Of a stretch of DNA of 43,276 nt, positions 1 to 9,084 are shown in pieces. The notes under the pieces were generated by a model that was given only the letters and a program-made list of their open reading frames with translations, did no database searches and was not told where the DNA came from. The number at the start of each line of letters is the position of its first letter. The first letter of the stretch is position 1. Where the stretch lies: assembly GCA_028283345.1 (NCBI GenBank), contig JAPOGE010000005.1:1-43276 (forward strand), read 5' to 3'. This DNA comes from Candidatus Poseidoniales archaeon (lineage in GTDB: Archaea; Thermoplasmatota; Poseidoniia; Poseidoniales; Poseidoniaceae). A program made the translations under genes and the position numbers.

Positions 1-11
1 CCAACCCGAAT

Positions 12-3000
12 ATGCGGATTCTCGGTGTTACCTGGGTCATCATCTCGATGAAGTTACTCTACGGTTTGGCCCTCGACCTCCATCATTGGGGAACCCTGTC
101 GGAGTACGCTCCCACGGGAATCAGCGCCGAAGCAACTCTCGGTGGCATATTGGTCGGCTTGGTCGGGCTGAACATCTTCATCGCCCATCACCACGATGAG
201 GATGCGATTGCAGCGCAGGCGACATTGGTTACCTTGGCGCTCGCAAGTGGTGCCGGGGCGTTTTATGGTGAGGTCGGGCTGGCGCTGATGATTGGGCTTG
301 CCACGGTGCTTCTACACGGATTGGCGGTGATGAGAAAATCCGGTAATCTGGCCAGCCTTGGGATCGCCGCCAGCAATCTATGGATTGGTGTCCACGCATT
401 GGCGAATGACTGGTCGATTCTCGGCTTGGAAATCCTCAGATTTGACGATGCTCTGCTGCTGTTCCTGCTGATGACCTTCGTCAACGTTGTGAATGCAACG
501 ATGGCGGCGCGATTCTACAGATCGACCAATTGGTTCAGCGCCGCGTTCTCAGTCGTCGGCCTCGGTCGTCCTGGCCTGTGGGGGGTATCGGTAGGATTGG
601 GGATGGTCGGAGCGCTGATGGTGATTGCCGCCAATCGCAGTGAGACCGGCTATGCCTTGGCGCAGGTGATTCTCTTGGCAGCTGTATTCGGTGGCTCTTA
701 TCTGGCGGTGCGTGGGGTGCCGATTCGGCGCTTGCAGACCCATCTCATCTATCCGTTACCGGTCCTCATCCTTGTGTTGGTGGGTTTGGAACTAGGTTTG
801 GTCGACCTTTCGAACCTGGGGCTGTCGGCCTATGCGATATTTGCCATCGGTGCCACCATGGTCACCGGCTATGCTCTGCTCAAACACCAGACCGCGGTCA
901 GTGACCATGTGCTCTGGCTCGGCGGCTTGGTCATCATCATCCTGCTGACGATTCTGGTTCCTGCCGACGATGTTCAGGGCGGCCGTTTCCTCCTTCTCGG
1001 GGTTGTCTCGGTATGTGGTGGGTTGGCGATGTTGGCGCTTCTGCGCAATTCCCCCAGCCTTGCCGGGGTGTCGATATTGGCGCCGTGGCTATGGGCGCTG
1101 GCATTCGCCACAGATTTGGAGACCAGGGTGATCAAATCTGATGTGATTCCGATACAATTCGCAGAATGGGACCTGGCCTTTTTCCTCGCGGCAATCATCC
1201 TGTTGCAGCATCTGGTCAACCAGCGCCTAGGTGCCACCGGGGTCAATCTCACCTCCCGGTTATTGGGAATGTCGGAGATGAGCACCAGATTGCGCGATTC
1301 GGGATTATTCCGATTATGGAATATCGGCCTGTTGGCCTCATTGGCCGGAATATTGGCGATAATCCGCCCCGATGCATTATCGAGCGAGGGCCTGGTGCTG
1401 GTATTCTTCATCCTTCTCGGCGTCCATATCGGCGCTGAAATCAGCGGGCGACACCAGAACAATCCACAATTCCTGATCATTTCCTTCGGCATCTCGGCAC
1501 TGATTCTCCAATGGAGATTCGGCCTCGATGCCGTCTGGTTGATTTTCATCACCCTTTCGACCCTACCATTGGTCAGTGCTGAACTCGAGCGTCTCCAAGA
1601 ATGGCTGGCCGGAGCAGACTCGGTCGAGCGCGGCGCCGATGATATCGGCCCACGCCCACAACCGGAACGCATTATTTCTCTACAGATGGGAATGGCGGCC
1701 GCCAGCGCGTTGCTGTTTTACATCGCCAGAAGCAGCGCCGCGAAATCCGAGTTGTCAGTAATCTATTGGTGGCCGTCACCGACCCTTACAGCATGGATAT
1801 TCGTCGTCACAGTGGCGGCCATCTTGGCGGTGTATCTTCCTAAAGCGGCAAACTTTGAGAGGCTGTTACAGCCGGCATTGTCGTGTATCATCCTTCTCGT
1901 GGCATTGATTGTCGCGGTCAACGACAGCGCCTTTGGCGCCTGGCCATTCTGGGCTGCACTGGCTCTATTCGCCCTCTCCGGGGCGTGGTTGGCTACCCAG
2001 GGTGAAATCCGCTCGGGAATCGCCAGTGTCGCCCGACGAGAGCAGCGCATTCAGGAGTTTGCCACCCCTGGTGCCACCCCTGGTGCCACCTCAGCCGCCA
2101 CGGCTGTATCCCAAGGTGACCTAGATGACCCATCCATTGCCGGCCTGACCTCATCGGCAGAGGCGGAAGGCAAGGCTGCATCTCTCGACTCCAGCCCGGA
2201 CGGGGTGCAGATGTTCGACCCACGAATCATCGAGTTGGCCGAGAAGCAGAAGAAACGTCGCCATCGTTCCGGGTCAATCGGCGAGCATGACCTCATCGCC
2301 GGCGATATCCATCATCGTCCAGTGATAGTCCTGACCTTTGTCATCGGTCTGCTCGCCGGAACGACATGGTGGTCATTCTTCAGCGGTCAGGGTGAAGCGA
2401 TGCTGGCAATCGGTGGCGTGATGGCGCTCCTCTTCATCGGCCTGTCACGCTGGCGAGCCGCCACCTTGAATCTGCGCCTGCCCGACATTGCTGGAATAGA
2501 GGCACCGATTGCGTGGACGATGGTAGGGCTGGCAATCACTTATCTGGCGGGCCGCCTTTCACTGACCTACGTCGCTACCGATGACCAACTAAGCCTGCTC
2601 ATCCTGGTATTGACAGTGACAATACTAGCGGGTTTTTCCCTGCTTGAGAGACCGGACCTGCCGATTCGAATCCCATCTGCAATTGAATGGATTCTGTTCA
2701 TATTGGCCGGCACCAGGGCAATCAACTTCCTACTGGGAGGGCGAATGCCCACCCCTCTCAGGGTTGACCCCCTGAATGGCGATCTGCTGCTGTGGATTCT
2801 ACCTTGGGGGTTGCAGGAACTGATATTGATCGGGGCGGTCCTGGCTTGGGATTGGATTGAAGCGCAACGGCTGCAACGGAATCTGCCGGACCACCGCAGC
2901 GCTGGCGGCCGAACGATGATAGTGGTCATGGTGGCGATGATTTCTCTTGGGCCAGCCCTGTTACTGGCAATTGCCCTGGCTCTGCGCCGCGCCATCGACT

Positions 3001-3500
3001 GGGACCAGCCAGCGGTTGGAATGGTCAGCCTACCCTTGATATTGGTCGCTTGGGTGGCGCTTGAATCGTGGAGTATCCTTCCATCTGCTGGAATCTTTGA
3101 TGTTGTCCCTGTGGTAGTCGCACTGACTGCGGTCGCACTGGTGATATACTCAATTGCCAAAGTCCGCCTCCACTGGACGACGGCATGGCTTTGGGATGCG
3201 CAGGTTCTCTTACCGATCGCCGCTCTGATTGCCCTTGGAGAACATACCAGTGCATTGGTCATCAGTATTCTGGCGGTTTCCCTGCTGGCTTGGGTGAGCG
3301 GAGTTCTGCAACATCGACGTGGCTGGAGAATCCTCGGCGCGCTCAATTTGTTGGGCGCCTGGTTAATCGCCATCTTCAGCCTGCAGGGTGGTGGATTCGA
3401 CCCGGTTTCAGCCCTCGCGATGCTGGTCGCCACCGGTATATTACTCGGCGTGGTGACCTGGCTCAACCAAGCCCACGAAGCAGAATTGGCCGCAGATTAG
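12..3500 (+). CDS. Giant polytopic membrane protein, function unknown
   Basis: I do not recognise a named family. The 1162-residue product reads as about 35 hydrophobic segments of 17-22 residues separated by very short loops, so nearly the whole protein is in the membrane. One long polar, presumably cytoplasmic, segment at about residues 665-770 breaks the pattern. It carries a PGATPGAT low-complexity stretch near residue 690 (a 15-bp DNA repeat at about 2066-2095) and a basic KQKKRRHR patch just before the helices resume. No catalytic motif stands out. The reading frame is open upstream to the window edge, so the ATG at 12 may not be the true start and the protein may be longer. The stop codon overlaps that of the convergent mutase gene (TAG at 3498-3500 against TAA at 3499-3497). 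It loosely resembles large DUF2339-type membrane proteins in architecture only. Confidence 0.8.
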   Translation: MRILGVTWVIISMKLLYGLALDLHHWGTLSEYAPTGISAEATLGGILVGLVGLNIFIAHHHDEDAIAAQATLVTLALASGAGAFYGEVGLALMIGLATVLLHGLAVMRKSGNLASLGIAASNLWIGVHALANDWSILGLEILRFDDALLLFLLMTFVNVVNATMAARFYRSTNWFSAAFSVVGLGRPGLWGVSVGLGMVGALMVIAANRSETGYALAQVILLAAVFGGSYLAVRGVPIRRLQTHLIYPLPVLILVLVGLELGLVDLSNLGLSAYAIFAIGATMVTGYALLKHQTAVSDHVLWLGGLVIIILLTILVPADDVQGGRFLLLGVVSVCGGLAMLALLRNSPSLAGVSILAPWLWALAFATDLETRVIKSDVIPIQFAEWDLAFFLAAIILLQHLVNQRLGATGVNLTSRLLGMSEMSTRLRDSGLFRLWNIGLLASLAGILAIIRPDALSSEGLVLVFFILLGVHIGAEISGRHQNNPQFLIISFGISALILQWRFGLDAVWLIFITLSTLPLVSAELERLQEWLAGADSVERGADDIGPRPQPERIISLQMGMAAASALLFYIARSSAAKSELSVIYWWPSPTLTAWIFVVTVAAILAVYLPKAANFERLLQPALSCIILLVALIVAVNDSAFGAWPFWAALALFALSGAWLATQGEIRSGIASVARREQRIQEFATPGATPGATSAATAVSQGDLDDPSIAGLTSSAEAEGKAASLDSSPDGVQMFDPRIIELAEKQKKRRHRSGSIGEHDLIAGDIHHRPVIVLTFVIGLLAGTTWWSFFSGQGEAMLAIGGVMALLFIGLSRWRAATLNLRLPDIAGIEAPIAWTMVGLAITYLAGRLSLTYVATDDQLSLLILVLTVTILAGFSLLERPDLPIRIPSAIEWILFILAGTRAINFLLGGRMPTPLRVDPLNGDLLLWILPWGLQELILIGAVLAWDWIEAQRLQRNLPDHRSAGGRTMIVVMVAMISLGPALLLAIALALRRAIDWDQPAVGMVSLPLILVAWVALESWSILPSAGIFDVVPVVVALTAVALVIYSIAKVRLHWTTAWLWDAQVLLPIAALIALGEHTSALVISILAVSLLAWVSGVLQHRRGWRILGALNLLGAWLIAIFSLQGGGFDPVSALAMLVATGILLGVVTWLNQAHEAELAAD

Positions 3501-5116
3501 ACGACTAATTCTCGCTGTAGAACCTGCTCTATCTCGCCGAGCAGAACCTTTGCCGGTTCAGATAATCCCATGATCTGTGGCGCCAGACGAATACTCACAT
3601 TGGTCTTAGCTTCGGTGCCGGAATTGCGAATACCGATACTCATTGAAAAACCATCAACTTCCGCCTCGAGCAAGAGTAACGAGGTCTCACCCTGGATGTC
3701 GGTGTGCCGCCAGTTCTCAACCATGCCCCAACCGGTGATTGTCCGGCGGGCGATTTCCTCGACAATATCGGCGATGGTATTTTTCCCATCCCAGCGCGCG
3801 CGCTCGACCCCCATAACCGAGATTCGCCGCTTCCAGCCGCGTTCAAAGCCACCCTTGGGCAGCCCCGATAATCGACGCTGTGCGGCCAACACCGCGAGCA
3901 GTGAGGCGATTCCATCGCCGACCAGACTCCAATGATTCTTTATTCGGGGGTGCGGTGCTGCGAGCACCAGATGACCACTATCTTCGCAACCGATGACCGG
4001 AGGGATTTCAGCTCCCAAGAGCAACCGTGTAGATTGAGTGGCAGGTGGAGAAAGTGCCGCTGATAACCAGCGGTCGCCGACCGCGGTCTGGAAATCGACG
4101 GCCAATCCGAGGTCAGCCTCGATCGAGGCCGCCAAACGCCAAGATTCCCCCCCTGCCCGCATCAGCGCATCAGCCATCATGTCGCCGTCGAAAATACCCA
4201 GTCCGGTGGAGGTGACCTCGATTAAAAGACAGCGGTCGCCATCGCCATCGAGGGCGGCGGCAACGATGCTGCCCACCCGCCAACCATCCGGTACCCGATC
4301 ACGACATTTCTCAGCCAAGTGGGTCAGTAGTAGATGTTCTTGGGGATTTGATCGGAGTTGCTCCCAGGTCCACTCATCCGAAGGTGAGAACGCTCCGGCG
4401 CCACAATTCACATTCATTGCCACCGGACTTGCGACCGCATTGGCAGGAATGCCTTTGGCATTGAGCCATTCTACCAACCATCCATCCGCACTCCCGCCCG
4501 AGGCATCGATTGCCAGACCCTCTTCTCGGTGATTTCCGGCTATGTTGGCAAAGCACTTCTCAAACAGGGAGAATCGCCGCTCAAGCAACTCCCTATGCAC
4601 TGCGCTACCATCGAATTCAGTGTCCGGAATGGCAAGCCGATGTAGCTCCGGCTCGTCTACTTCGCGCTCTTCGCGGGCCAATTTGGCGATGATATCACTA
4701 ACTTGTGCCTCATATTCGGGCATCGATTTGTAGCCGTATTGATCGAATACCTTGACTCCCGAGTCAGTCACTGGGTTATGACTTGCTGTCACCATACAAC
4801 CCATTACAGCACCTTTGCGGAGCATACTGGCCTGCAGTCCGGGGGTTGCGACCTCACCGGCCCAAGTAACCATCACTCCTCGAAGGTGAAAACCTTGAGT
4901 AAGGGCTTCGACCAAAGCGGAATTTCCCGGTCTTTGGTCCCAGCCGATGACGACTTCTTCACCGTATTCCATCATCGCTCCCAAGGCTTCACCAATCAGA
5001 CGGAAAAGTCGGGGGCTGATTTCCCGCGACGACAACAATGCCTTGATCGCCGCCTCATCATCACTGGGACTTGAGGCGAAGCGGCCACGGATTCCATCGG
5101 TGCCGAATAGCTGCAT
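3497..5116 (-). CDS. glmM: Phosphoglucosamine mutase / phosphomannomutase family protein
   Basis: This is an alpha-D-phosphohexomutase that interconverts hexose(amine) 6- and 1-phosphates. The N-terminus has FGTDGIRG. The catalytic phosphoserine loop TASHNP is at residues 110-115 (Ser112). The metal-binding loop DGDGDR is at 290-295, and the C-terminal phosphate-binding loop RNSGTE is at about 497-502, so all four domains are present. At 539 residues it is longer than the usual 440-460. It is the last gene of a minus-strand run, 8 bases after a GlmU-like acyltransferase gene. This context favours glucosamine-phosphate over mannose-phosphate as substrate: GlcN-6-P to GlcN-1-P, then acetylation by the neighbour on the way to UDP-GlcNAc. 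Sequence alone does not settle the substrate, and phosphomannomutase remains possible. Confidence 0.88.
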   Translation of the reverse strand: MQLFGTDGIRGRFASSPSDDEAAIKALLSSREISPRLFRLIGEALGAMMEYGEEVVIGWDQRPGNSALVEALTQGFHLRGVMVTWAGEVATPGLQASMLRKGAVMGCMVTASHNPVTDSGVKVFDQYGYKSMPEYEAQVSDIIAKLAREEREVDEPELHRLAIPDTEFDGSAVHRELLERRFSLFEKCFANIAGNHREEGLAIDASGGSADGWLVEWLNAKGIPANAVASPVAMNVNCGAGAFSPSDEWTWEQLRSNPQEHLLLTHLAEKCRDRVPDGWRVGSIVAAALDGDGDRCLLIEVTSTGLGIFDGDMMADALMRAGGESWRLAASIEADLGLAVDFQTAVGDRWLSAALSPPATQSTRLLLGAEIPPVIGCEDSGHLVLAAPHPRIKNHWSLVGDGIASLLAVLAAQRRLSGLPKGGFERGWKRRISVMGVERARWDGKNTIADIVEEIARRTITGWGMVENWRHTDIQGETSLLLLEAEVDGFSMSIGIRNSGTEAKTNVSIRLAPQIMGLSEPAKVLLGEIEQVLQRELVV

Positions 5117-5124
5117 AGCGCCAC

Positions 5125-5865
5125 CTAGGATAGGAATGAACCGGCCCCGTGCACCCCGGTGATGGTCGTATTAGGCACGACCATGGTATCACGGCCGAGA
5201 ATGACGCCAGGATTGGTAACCACATTACAGCCGATTTGGCAACCTTCACCGAGAAGTGCGCCGAATTTTCGCAAACCGCTCGGGATTCGCTTTTCACCCA
5301 CTCGAAGATGGACCTCTTGCCCATCATGGCGCAGGTTCGATAGTTTTGCCCCAGCCCCGAGATTAACGCCCGAGCCAAGTATTGAATCCCCGACATAGTT
5401 GAAATGCGGGGCCTTGGCCGTGGGCAATAGAACACTGTGCTTGACTTCGGTGGCATGGCCGATGACCGAATCAGTGCAGACCCAGGTATTTGCTCGCACC
5501 AATGCGGCATGGCGTACTTCAGCGCCAGGCCCAATGTAGCATGGGCCGGTGATATGTGCAGAGGGTCCTATTTTCGCAGCATCATCGATATGAATGATTC
5601 CAGCGCCATCATCGGTGGTGACACTGGAATTGAGTTCAGAGGGTATATTGCTGCCGATTTCAGCTAATAATTCCGATAATTGAGAAATCAACCCACAGTC
5701 GGCAGTTGGATCGAGCAGTCGCCATGCCGCATCATCTGGAATTATCGGAATATGACCAGCAAAATCACCGCTCATAGAAGGCCATAGACCGAAGGGTGAA
5801 GCCGAATCTGGAAGGCCGTCCATGTCTAGGCGTGGGCGGCGTCTAAACAAGTGGTTTGCCCTCAA
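5125..5865 (-). CDS. Left-handed beta-helix acyltransferase, GlmU C-terminal-domain-like
   Basis: Residues from about 90 onward show the hexapeptide periodicity of a left-handed parallel beta-helix (for example AAKIGPSAHITGPCYIGPG). They also include the block APHFNYVGDSILG followed by VNLGAGAKLSN. This matches the acetyl-CoA site of bacterial GlmU (H-x-x-Y-x-G-D, then N-x-G-A-G), where the His is catalytic. There is no N-terminal nucleotidyltransferase domain, so this would be a stand-alone acetyltransferase that modifies GlcN-1-P made by the adjacent mutase. That role is inferred. The TTG at 5865 overlaps the TGA of the upstream winged-helix gene (TTGA). An ATG at 5823 (residue 15) is an alternative start and would remove only the basic leader. 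Confidence 0.82.
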   Translation of the reverse strand: MRANHLFRRRPRLDMDGLPDSASPFGLWPSMSGDFAGHIPIIPDDAAWRLLDPTADCGLISQLSELLAEIGSNIPSELNSSVTTDDGAGIIHIDDAAKIGPSAHITGPCYIGPGAEVRHAALVRANTWVCTDSVIGHATEVKHSVLLPTAKAPHFNYVGDSILGSGVNLGAGAKLSNLRHDGQEVHLRVGEKRIPSGLRKFGALLGEGCQIGCNVVTNPGVILGRDTMVVPNTTITGVHGAGSFLS

Positions 5866-6116
5866 GAAAGGGCATAAATCCGCTTCCCTGTGGCCGAATC
5901 CAAGGTCCAGTTCACCTGTTTCAGGTAGCGGGGGATGAAAAAGCCTATTTTGCGCGCTGTCAGGCCGTGGTTACGCATTTTTCGGTTATTTGCCAGATGG
6001 CAGACTATATCAGCTGCAGAACAGCCCGGATACTGCGCTACGTAGGCAACGATTTCTCGCTTTAATCGCTCCAATCTCGCCTGCTTCTGACTTCCTATTA
6101 CGCTGCTTTCCGCCAT
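5862..6116 (-). CDS. Small winged-helix DNA-binding protein
   Basis: From the ATG at 6116 this encodes 84 residues. A basic, Gln/Arg-rich helix (GSQKQARLERLKRE) is followed by a helix-turn-helix-like stretch (IVAYVAQYPGCSAADIVCHL). A second helix and a C-terminal strand pair ending in GKRIYALS resemble the wing of archaeal winged-helix regulators. The frame is open further up to an ATG at 6146 and a TTG at 6149. I prefer 6116 because GATATA about 25 bases upstream would suit a leaderless transcript. It sits inside the sugar-phosphate operon and overlaps the next gene by 4 bases, so it may be a local regulator. The DNA target is unknown. Confidence 0.65.
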   Translation of the reverse strand: MAESSVIGSQKQARLERLKREIVAYVAQYPGCSAADIVCHLANNRKMRNHGLTARKIGFFIPRYLKQVNWTLDSATGKRIYALS

Positions 6117-6174
6117 GGTATAATATATGCACTGAGGGTATATCATCAACCGGAGGGATACCCCTGAATACGTG

Positions 6175-7044
6175 TCACTGCGTTGAAATCACACTATTCC
6201 ACGGCTTGGCACTTCCACGCCGAAAAAGTTCATTATGAAACTTTCTCTGGGGGTAATGCACACATCTGGCGATGCGTCCGCGGTGGTCATAAATCCCCTG
6301 CTGGGTAAATAGTGGGACGGTAACCTCTGAAAGGTTGAGCGCCGGACCCAGGGGCTTCGGAGCCGACTCCTCCACCCGCTCGAAATCACCATCCCAAACC
6401 AGCATTTCCCGAGTTGGAGCCAGCAGGTTTTCATCGGGGGTGATGTGGATACTACCTTCGGCTAATTTACACCACCGCCAAGCGGTGGTTGAGCCGGCGT
6501 TGAGCCAATCGGTCATTTTCCTCATCTGCTCAATATCGGGCAGCGCGAGTAGTGTACGCTCCCACCAACCTTCGGTTCTTGCCAGGGTAACATGATGAAC
6601 CCCGGGCTGAACCTCGCGAGAATCCAGCGTATCTATCCAAGTTCTGGAAAGACCATCTATACGCACCGGAATAATCGGCATACCAGTGATGCCTATGTCG
6701 GCTAGGCGGTATGGGTTTGCCATTTCTCCTACTGCGAGGAATAGCCTGCGCTCGGCCAGAGAAGTGGCGTTCTTGGAGGCCAACCAATCTTCAAGGCCTC
6801 CCGCTGGGCCACCTTCGTCGATTACGGTGTGGTCACCGACCCAAGTGAGCAGTTCAGCTGCAGAAATCTCATCTCCGTTCGGTTTCACATCACTGGTCAG
6901 CGGATACATTACCCGTAAATCCTGCACCCATGCTGACTTAGGCAGGGGGTCGGGGGATGAACTGGCGGAGTAGGGCCAACCACGCGGACTTCCTACCTTC
7001 ATGACCGGTGGATGAGGTAGGTGGTCAAGAACCTTCACGCTCAA
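6175..7044 (-). CDS. Conserved-looking hypothetical protein in the sugar-phosphate operon
   Basis: The product has 289 residues, is soluble and has no clear membrane segment. The central region (about residues 100-165, LFLAVGEMANPYRL... then GLSRTW...) faintly recalls the gamma-glutamylcyclotransferase-like fold, which has a short Y/V-G-x-x motif followed by a Gly/Arg strand. The resemblance is too weak for a functional call. Coding character is supported by the close packing: the TTG start at 7044 overlaps the TGA of the upstream MFS gene (TTGA), which implies translational coupling. An ATG at 7002 (residue 15) is an alternative start. The gene lies between a transporter and a GlcNAc-precursor pair, so a role in the same metabolic unit is plausible but unproven. 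Confidence 0.7.
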   Translation of the reverse strand: MSVKVLDHLPHPPVMKVGSPRGWPYSASSSPDPLPKSAWVQDLRVMYPLTSDVKPNGDEISAAELLTWVGDHTVIDEGGPAGGLEDWLASKNATSLAERRLFLAVGEMANPYRLADIGITGMPIIPVRIDGLSRTWIDTLDSREVQPGVHHVTLARTEGWWERTLLALPDIEQMRKMTDWLNAGSTTAWRWCKLAEGSIHITPDENLLAPTREMLVWDGDFERVEESAPKPLGPALNLSEVTVPLFTQQGIYDHRGRIARCVHYPQRKFHNELFRRGSAKPWNSVISTQ

Positions 7045-8384
7045 GCTGTTGCTGAATCCAGTGCAGGTTCAGCGGTTAATTTGAGCGATAATTGGAGCAG
7101 GGTGGCGACGACAAAGAAAATCCCGGCGACACGGAAACAGGTGTGATAGGTCCACATTCCACCACCCTCCACCGTCACCGACCAGATATAGGCGGCTGAA
7201 AGCGGCCCGATGATTCTCGCCAACGCTCCGTAACCTTCCTGTGCCCCCATTATCACCCCGAGGTCATCATCCGAGGATTTGGCGGCAATTGTGAGGAGCG
7301 AAGATTGGGTTGGAGAATAAAGGCCGTTACCGATCGCAATCAGCCCGGCGGATACAAGGATCAGCCATACCATCCCACTTGACACATAGGGAAGAGAGGC
7401 GATGCCGAGTCCACTTGCGATGGTTCCCACCACCATCAGTTTCGACATTTTAAATTTCTTCGTCAACTTGCCGATGAGCATCCCCTGTACCACTACACCC
7501 AGCAGACCGATGAAGGCGAATACCAATCCGTTCTGTAGTTCGCTGAAACCGAGCCCACCCGAATCTACATTCAGGGCGGTGAATAGAATGAAGGTGCCGT
7601 GCATCATACTGAAACCCACCATGTAGAGGAAATTGATGATGACCAAAGTGGAAATCGTCGGGATGCGAAGCACTTTGACTGAATTACTCATCATCTTGCT
7701 GAAACCTGAAAGAGCCGAGTCGGCAGGCGCTGTACGGTTTTCTGGGTGCATGCTCTCCGGCAGTCGCCGGGCCGCAATGCTCAGGCTGGTAAGCGATAAG
7801 AGACTGCAGAATAAACAGGGTAAAAGATAGGGGTAGTTGCGCCAAAACTGGGTATTAAACATGCCACCAAAGGTGCTCGCAGGGTCGGATAGGACCCCCC
7901 CGATGAAGGGCCCAATCATGAATCCCAGGCCAAATGCAGCCCCGATGGCCCCCATCCTTGCGGCGGTCTCTCCCGGGCTACTTATGTCGCCGATGTAGGC
8001 TTTGGCGACGGCGATATTACCATTTCCGGCACCGGCCAAAAAGCGGGCGATCAAGGCCATTGTAAGACTAGAGGAAAGCCCGAAGACGGTGAAGAAAATC
8101 GTGTTTGAGGCTAACCCGAACATCAGGATTGGACGCCTCCCCCAACGGTCTGAAAGGGCACCCAGTATCGGCGTGAAAATGAATTGTGCGGCCGAATATG
8201 CGGCGATGATGATGCCGACCCAAAGGTCGCGTGCCCCGATGCTGGTGATGCCATCGGAGAGAGCCAGGTCCTGGACGAAGTAGGTGAGAAATGGGATTAC
8301 CAGAGTAAGCCCGATCATGTCGATCAGGACGACGAGGAATAATACTCCCATCGGTGATTTTTCAGTGTTGATTCTACGACCCAT
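7041..8384 (-). CDS. MFS transporter, TetA-like drug/H+ antiporter family
   Basis: This is a 447-residue, 12-helix major facilitator. The family motif A appears as GALSDRWGRRPIL in the loop after helix 2. The antiporter motif C is in helix 5 (GAAFGLGFMIGPFIGG), which groups it with proton-driven exporters such as the tetracycline-resistance class. Predicted helices span both halves with a longer cytoplasmic loop near residues 205-235. I take the ATG at 8384 rather than the TTG two codons upstream. It follows the CBS-domain gene on the same strand after an 83-base gap and is coupled to the next gene by a 4-base overlap. The substrate cannot be deduced; the operon context would also allow export of a sugar or amino-sugar derivative. 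Confidence 0.88.
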   Translation of the reverse strand: MGRRINTEKSPMGVLFLVVLIDMIGLTLVIPFLTYFVQDLALSDGITSIGARDLWVGIIIAAYSAAQFIFTPILGALSDRWGRRPILMFGLASNTIFFTVFGLSSSLTMALIARFLAGAGNGNIAVAKAYIGDISSPGETAARMGAIGAAFGLGFMIGPFIGGVLSDPASTFGGMFNTQFWRNYPYLLPCLFCSLLSLTSLSIAARRLPESMHPENRTAPADSALSGFSKMMSNSVKVLRIPTISTLVIINFLYMVGFSMMHGTFILFTALNVDSGGLGFSELQNGLVFAFIGLLGVVVQGMLIGKLTKKFKMSKLMVVGTIASGLGIASLPYVSSGMVWLILVSAGLIAIGNGLYSPTQSSLLTIAAKSSDDDLGVIMGAQEGYGALARIIGPLSAAYIWSVTVEGGGMWTYHTCFRVAGIFFVVATLLQLSLKLTAEPALDSATA

Positions 8385-8467
8385 TCTCAATCCACAGGTG
8401 TCGACGACTACGGCGGTCGTTTCTTTTGCCTTCCCCCTACAGATTCAGTTAGGCGAAGGTAATCCAA

Positions 8468-8941
8468 TCACAGCAGGAAACGCGGCAGGTGACGAGACAT
8501 GGTCGAGTGGCTGACCACTCCGAGCAGGGTGCCGTCATCATCCACCACCGGCAGTTGATTCAGGTCGTGGACCAGCATCAGGGCTCCAGCCTTGAGCAGG
8601 GGGGTCGAGGTGCGCACCGATAATGGCGGCATGAAGATTAGTTGGGTAGCCGGAGTGGCATGCATCCACGCGACATTGCGGTTGACCGATTTCCTGGCGA
8701 TTATCTTGAGCACATCGACGGCGTGGATACGTCCCATCGGCACCCCCTCGGCATCGACGATGAAGATATGGTCCCAGTTATTTTCGGTGATGGCCTGGAC
8801 GATGTCGAATACCGAGGAGGTATTGGCGGCGGCATGGGCTTTGGCCATCACCAATCCACAGGTGATTCTACGAATCTCGTTACCGGCAGACTTAGCGGCA
8901 GTAGCGCGCTTTTTCGCTCGTGTTGAAACCATATTCCTCAT
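8468..8941 (-). CDS. Tandem CBS-domain protein
   Basis: From the ATG at 8941 the protein has 157 residues: a short basic leader (STRAKKRATAAK) and then two CBS domains. The first is about residues 25-85, with HIFIVDAEGVPMGRIHAVDVL. The second is about residues 100-157, with QLPVVDDDGTLLGVVSHSTM. CBS pairs bind adenosine nucleotides and act as energy or ligand sensors. There is no fused catalytic domain, so it probably regulates a partner. A TATA-like CTTAAATAG lies about 25 bases before this ATG, which decides the start against the longer open frame that runs to 9052. A second ATG at 8932 is also possible. It heads the minus-strand run leading into the MFS and sugar-phosphate genes. Confidence 0.85.
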   Translation of the reverse strand: MRNMVSTRAKKRATAAKSAGNEIRRITCGLVMAKAHAAANTSSVFDIVQAITENNWDHIFIVDAEGVPMGRIHAVDVLKIIARKSVNRNVAWMHATPATQLIFMPPLSVRTSTPLLKAGALMLVHDLNQLPVVDDDGTLLGVVSHSTMSRHLPRFLL

Positions 8942-8960
8942 CCCCGGTGCAAGAACTTTC

Positions 8961-8970
8961 CTATTTAAGG
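8961..8970 (-). promoter_or_regulatory. TATA box for the CBS-domain gene
   Basis: Read on the minus strand this is CCTTAAATAG, a good archaeal box A. Its centre is about 25 bases upstream of the ATG at 8941, the spacing expected for a leaderless transcript that starts at the A of the ATG. Confidence 0.55.
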
Positions 8971-9084
8971 ACTGCACCTGTTGGTGCGATAGATAATCAC
9001 CGCTCCAAGGCTTGATGGCTTGGCTGAAGAGGTAGAGAAACTTGAACCCCAAACGCTGATGAGAGATAGTGGTGAGCGCAGTTC

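Noticed and set aside
2567-3466. 299-residue minus-strand open frame inside the large membrane protein gene
   Set aside because: The plus strand is a coherent hydrophobic protein throughout; the antisense frame is Arg/Ser/Thr-rich with no domain and is explained by G+C bias. The same applies to 974-1672.
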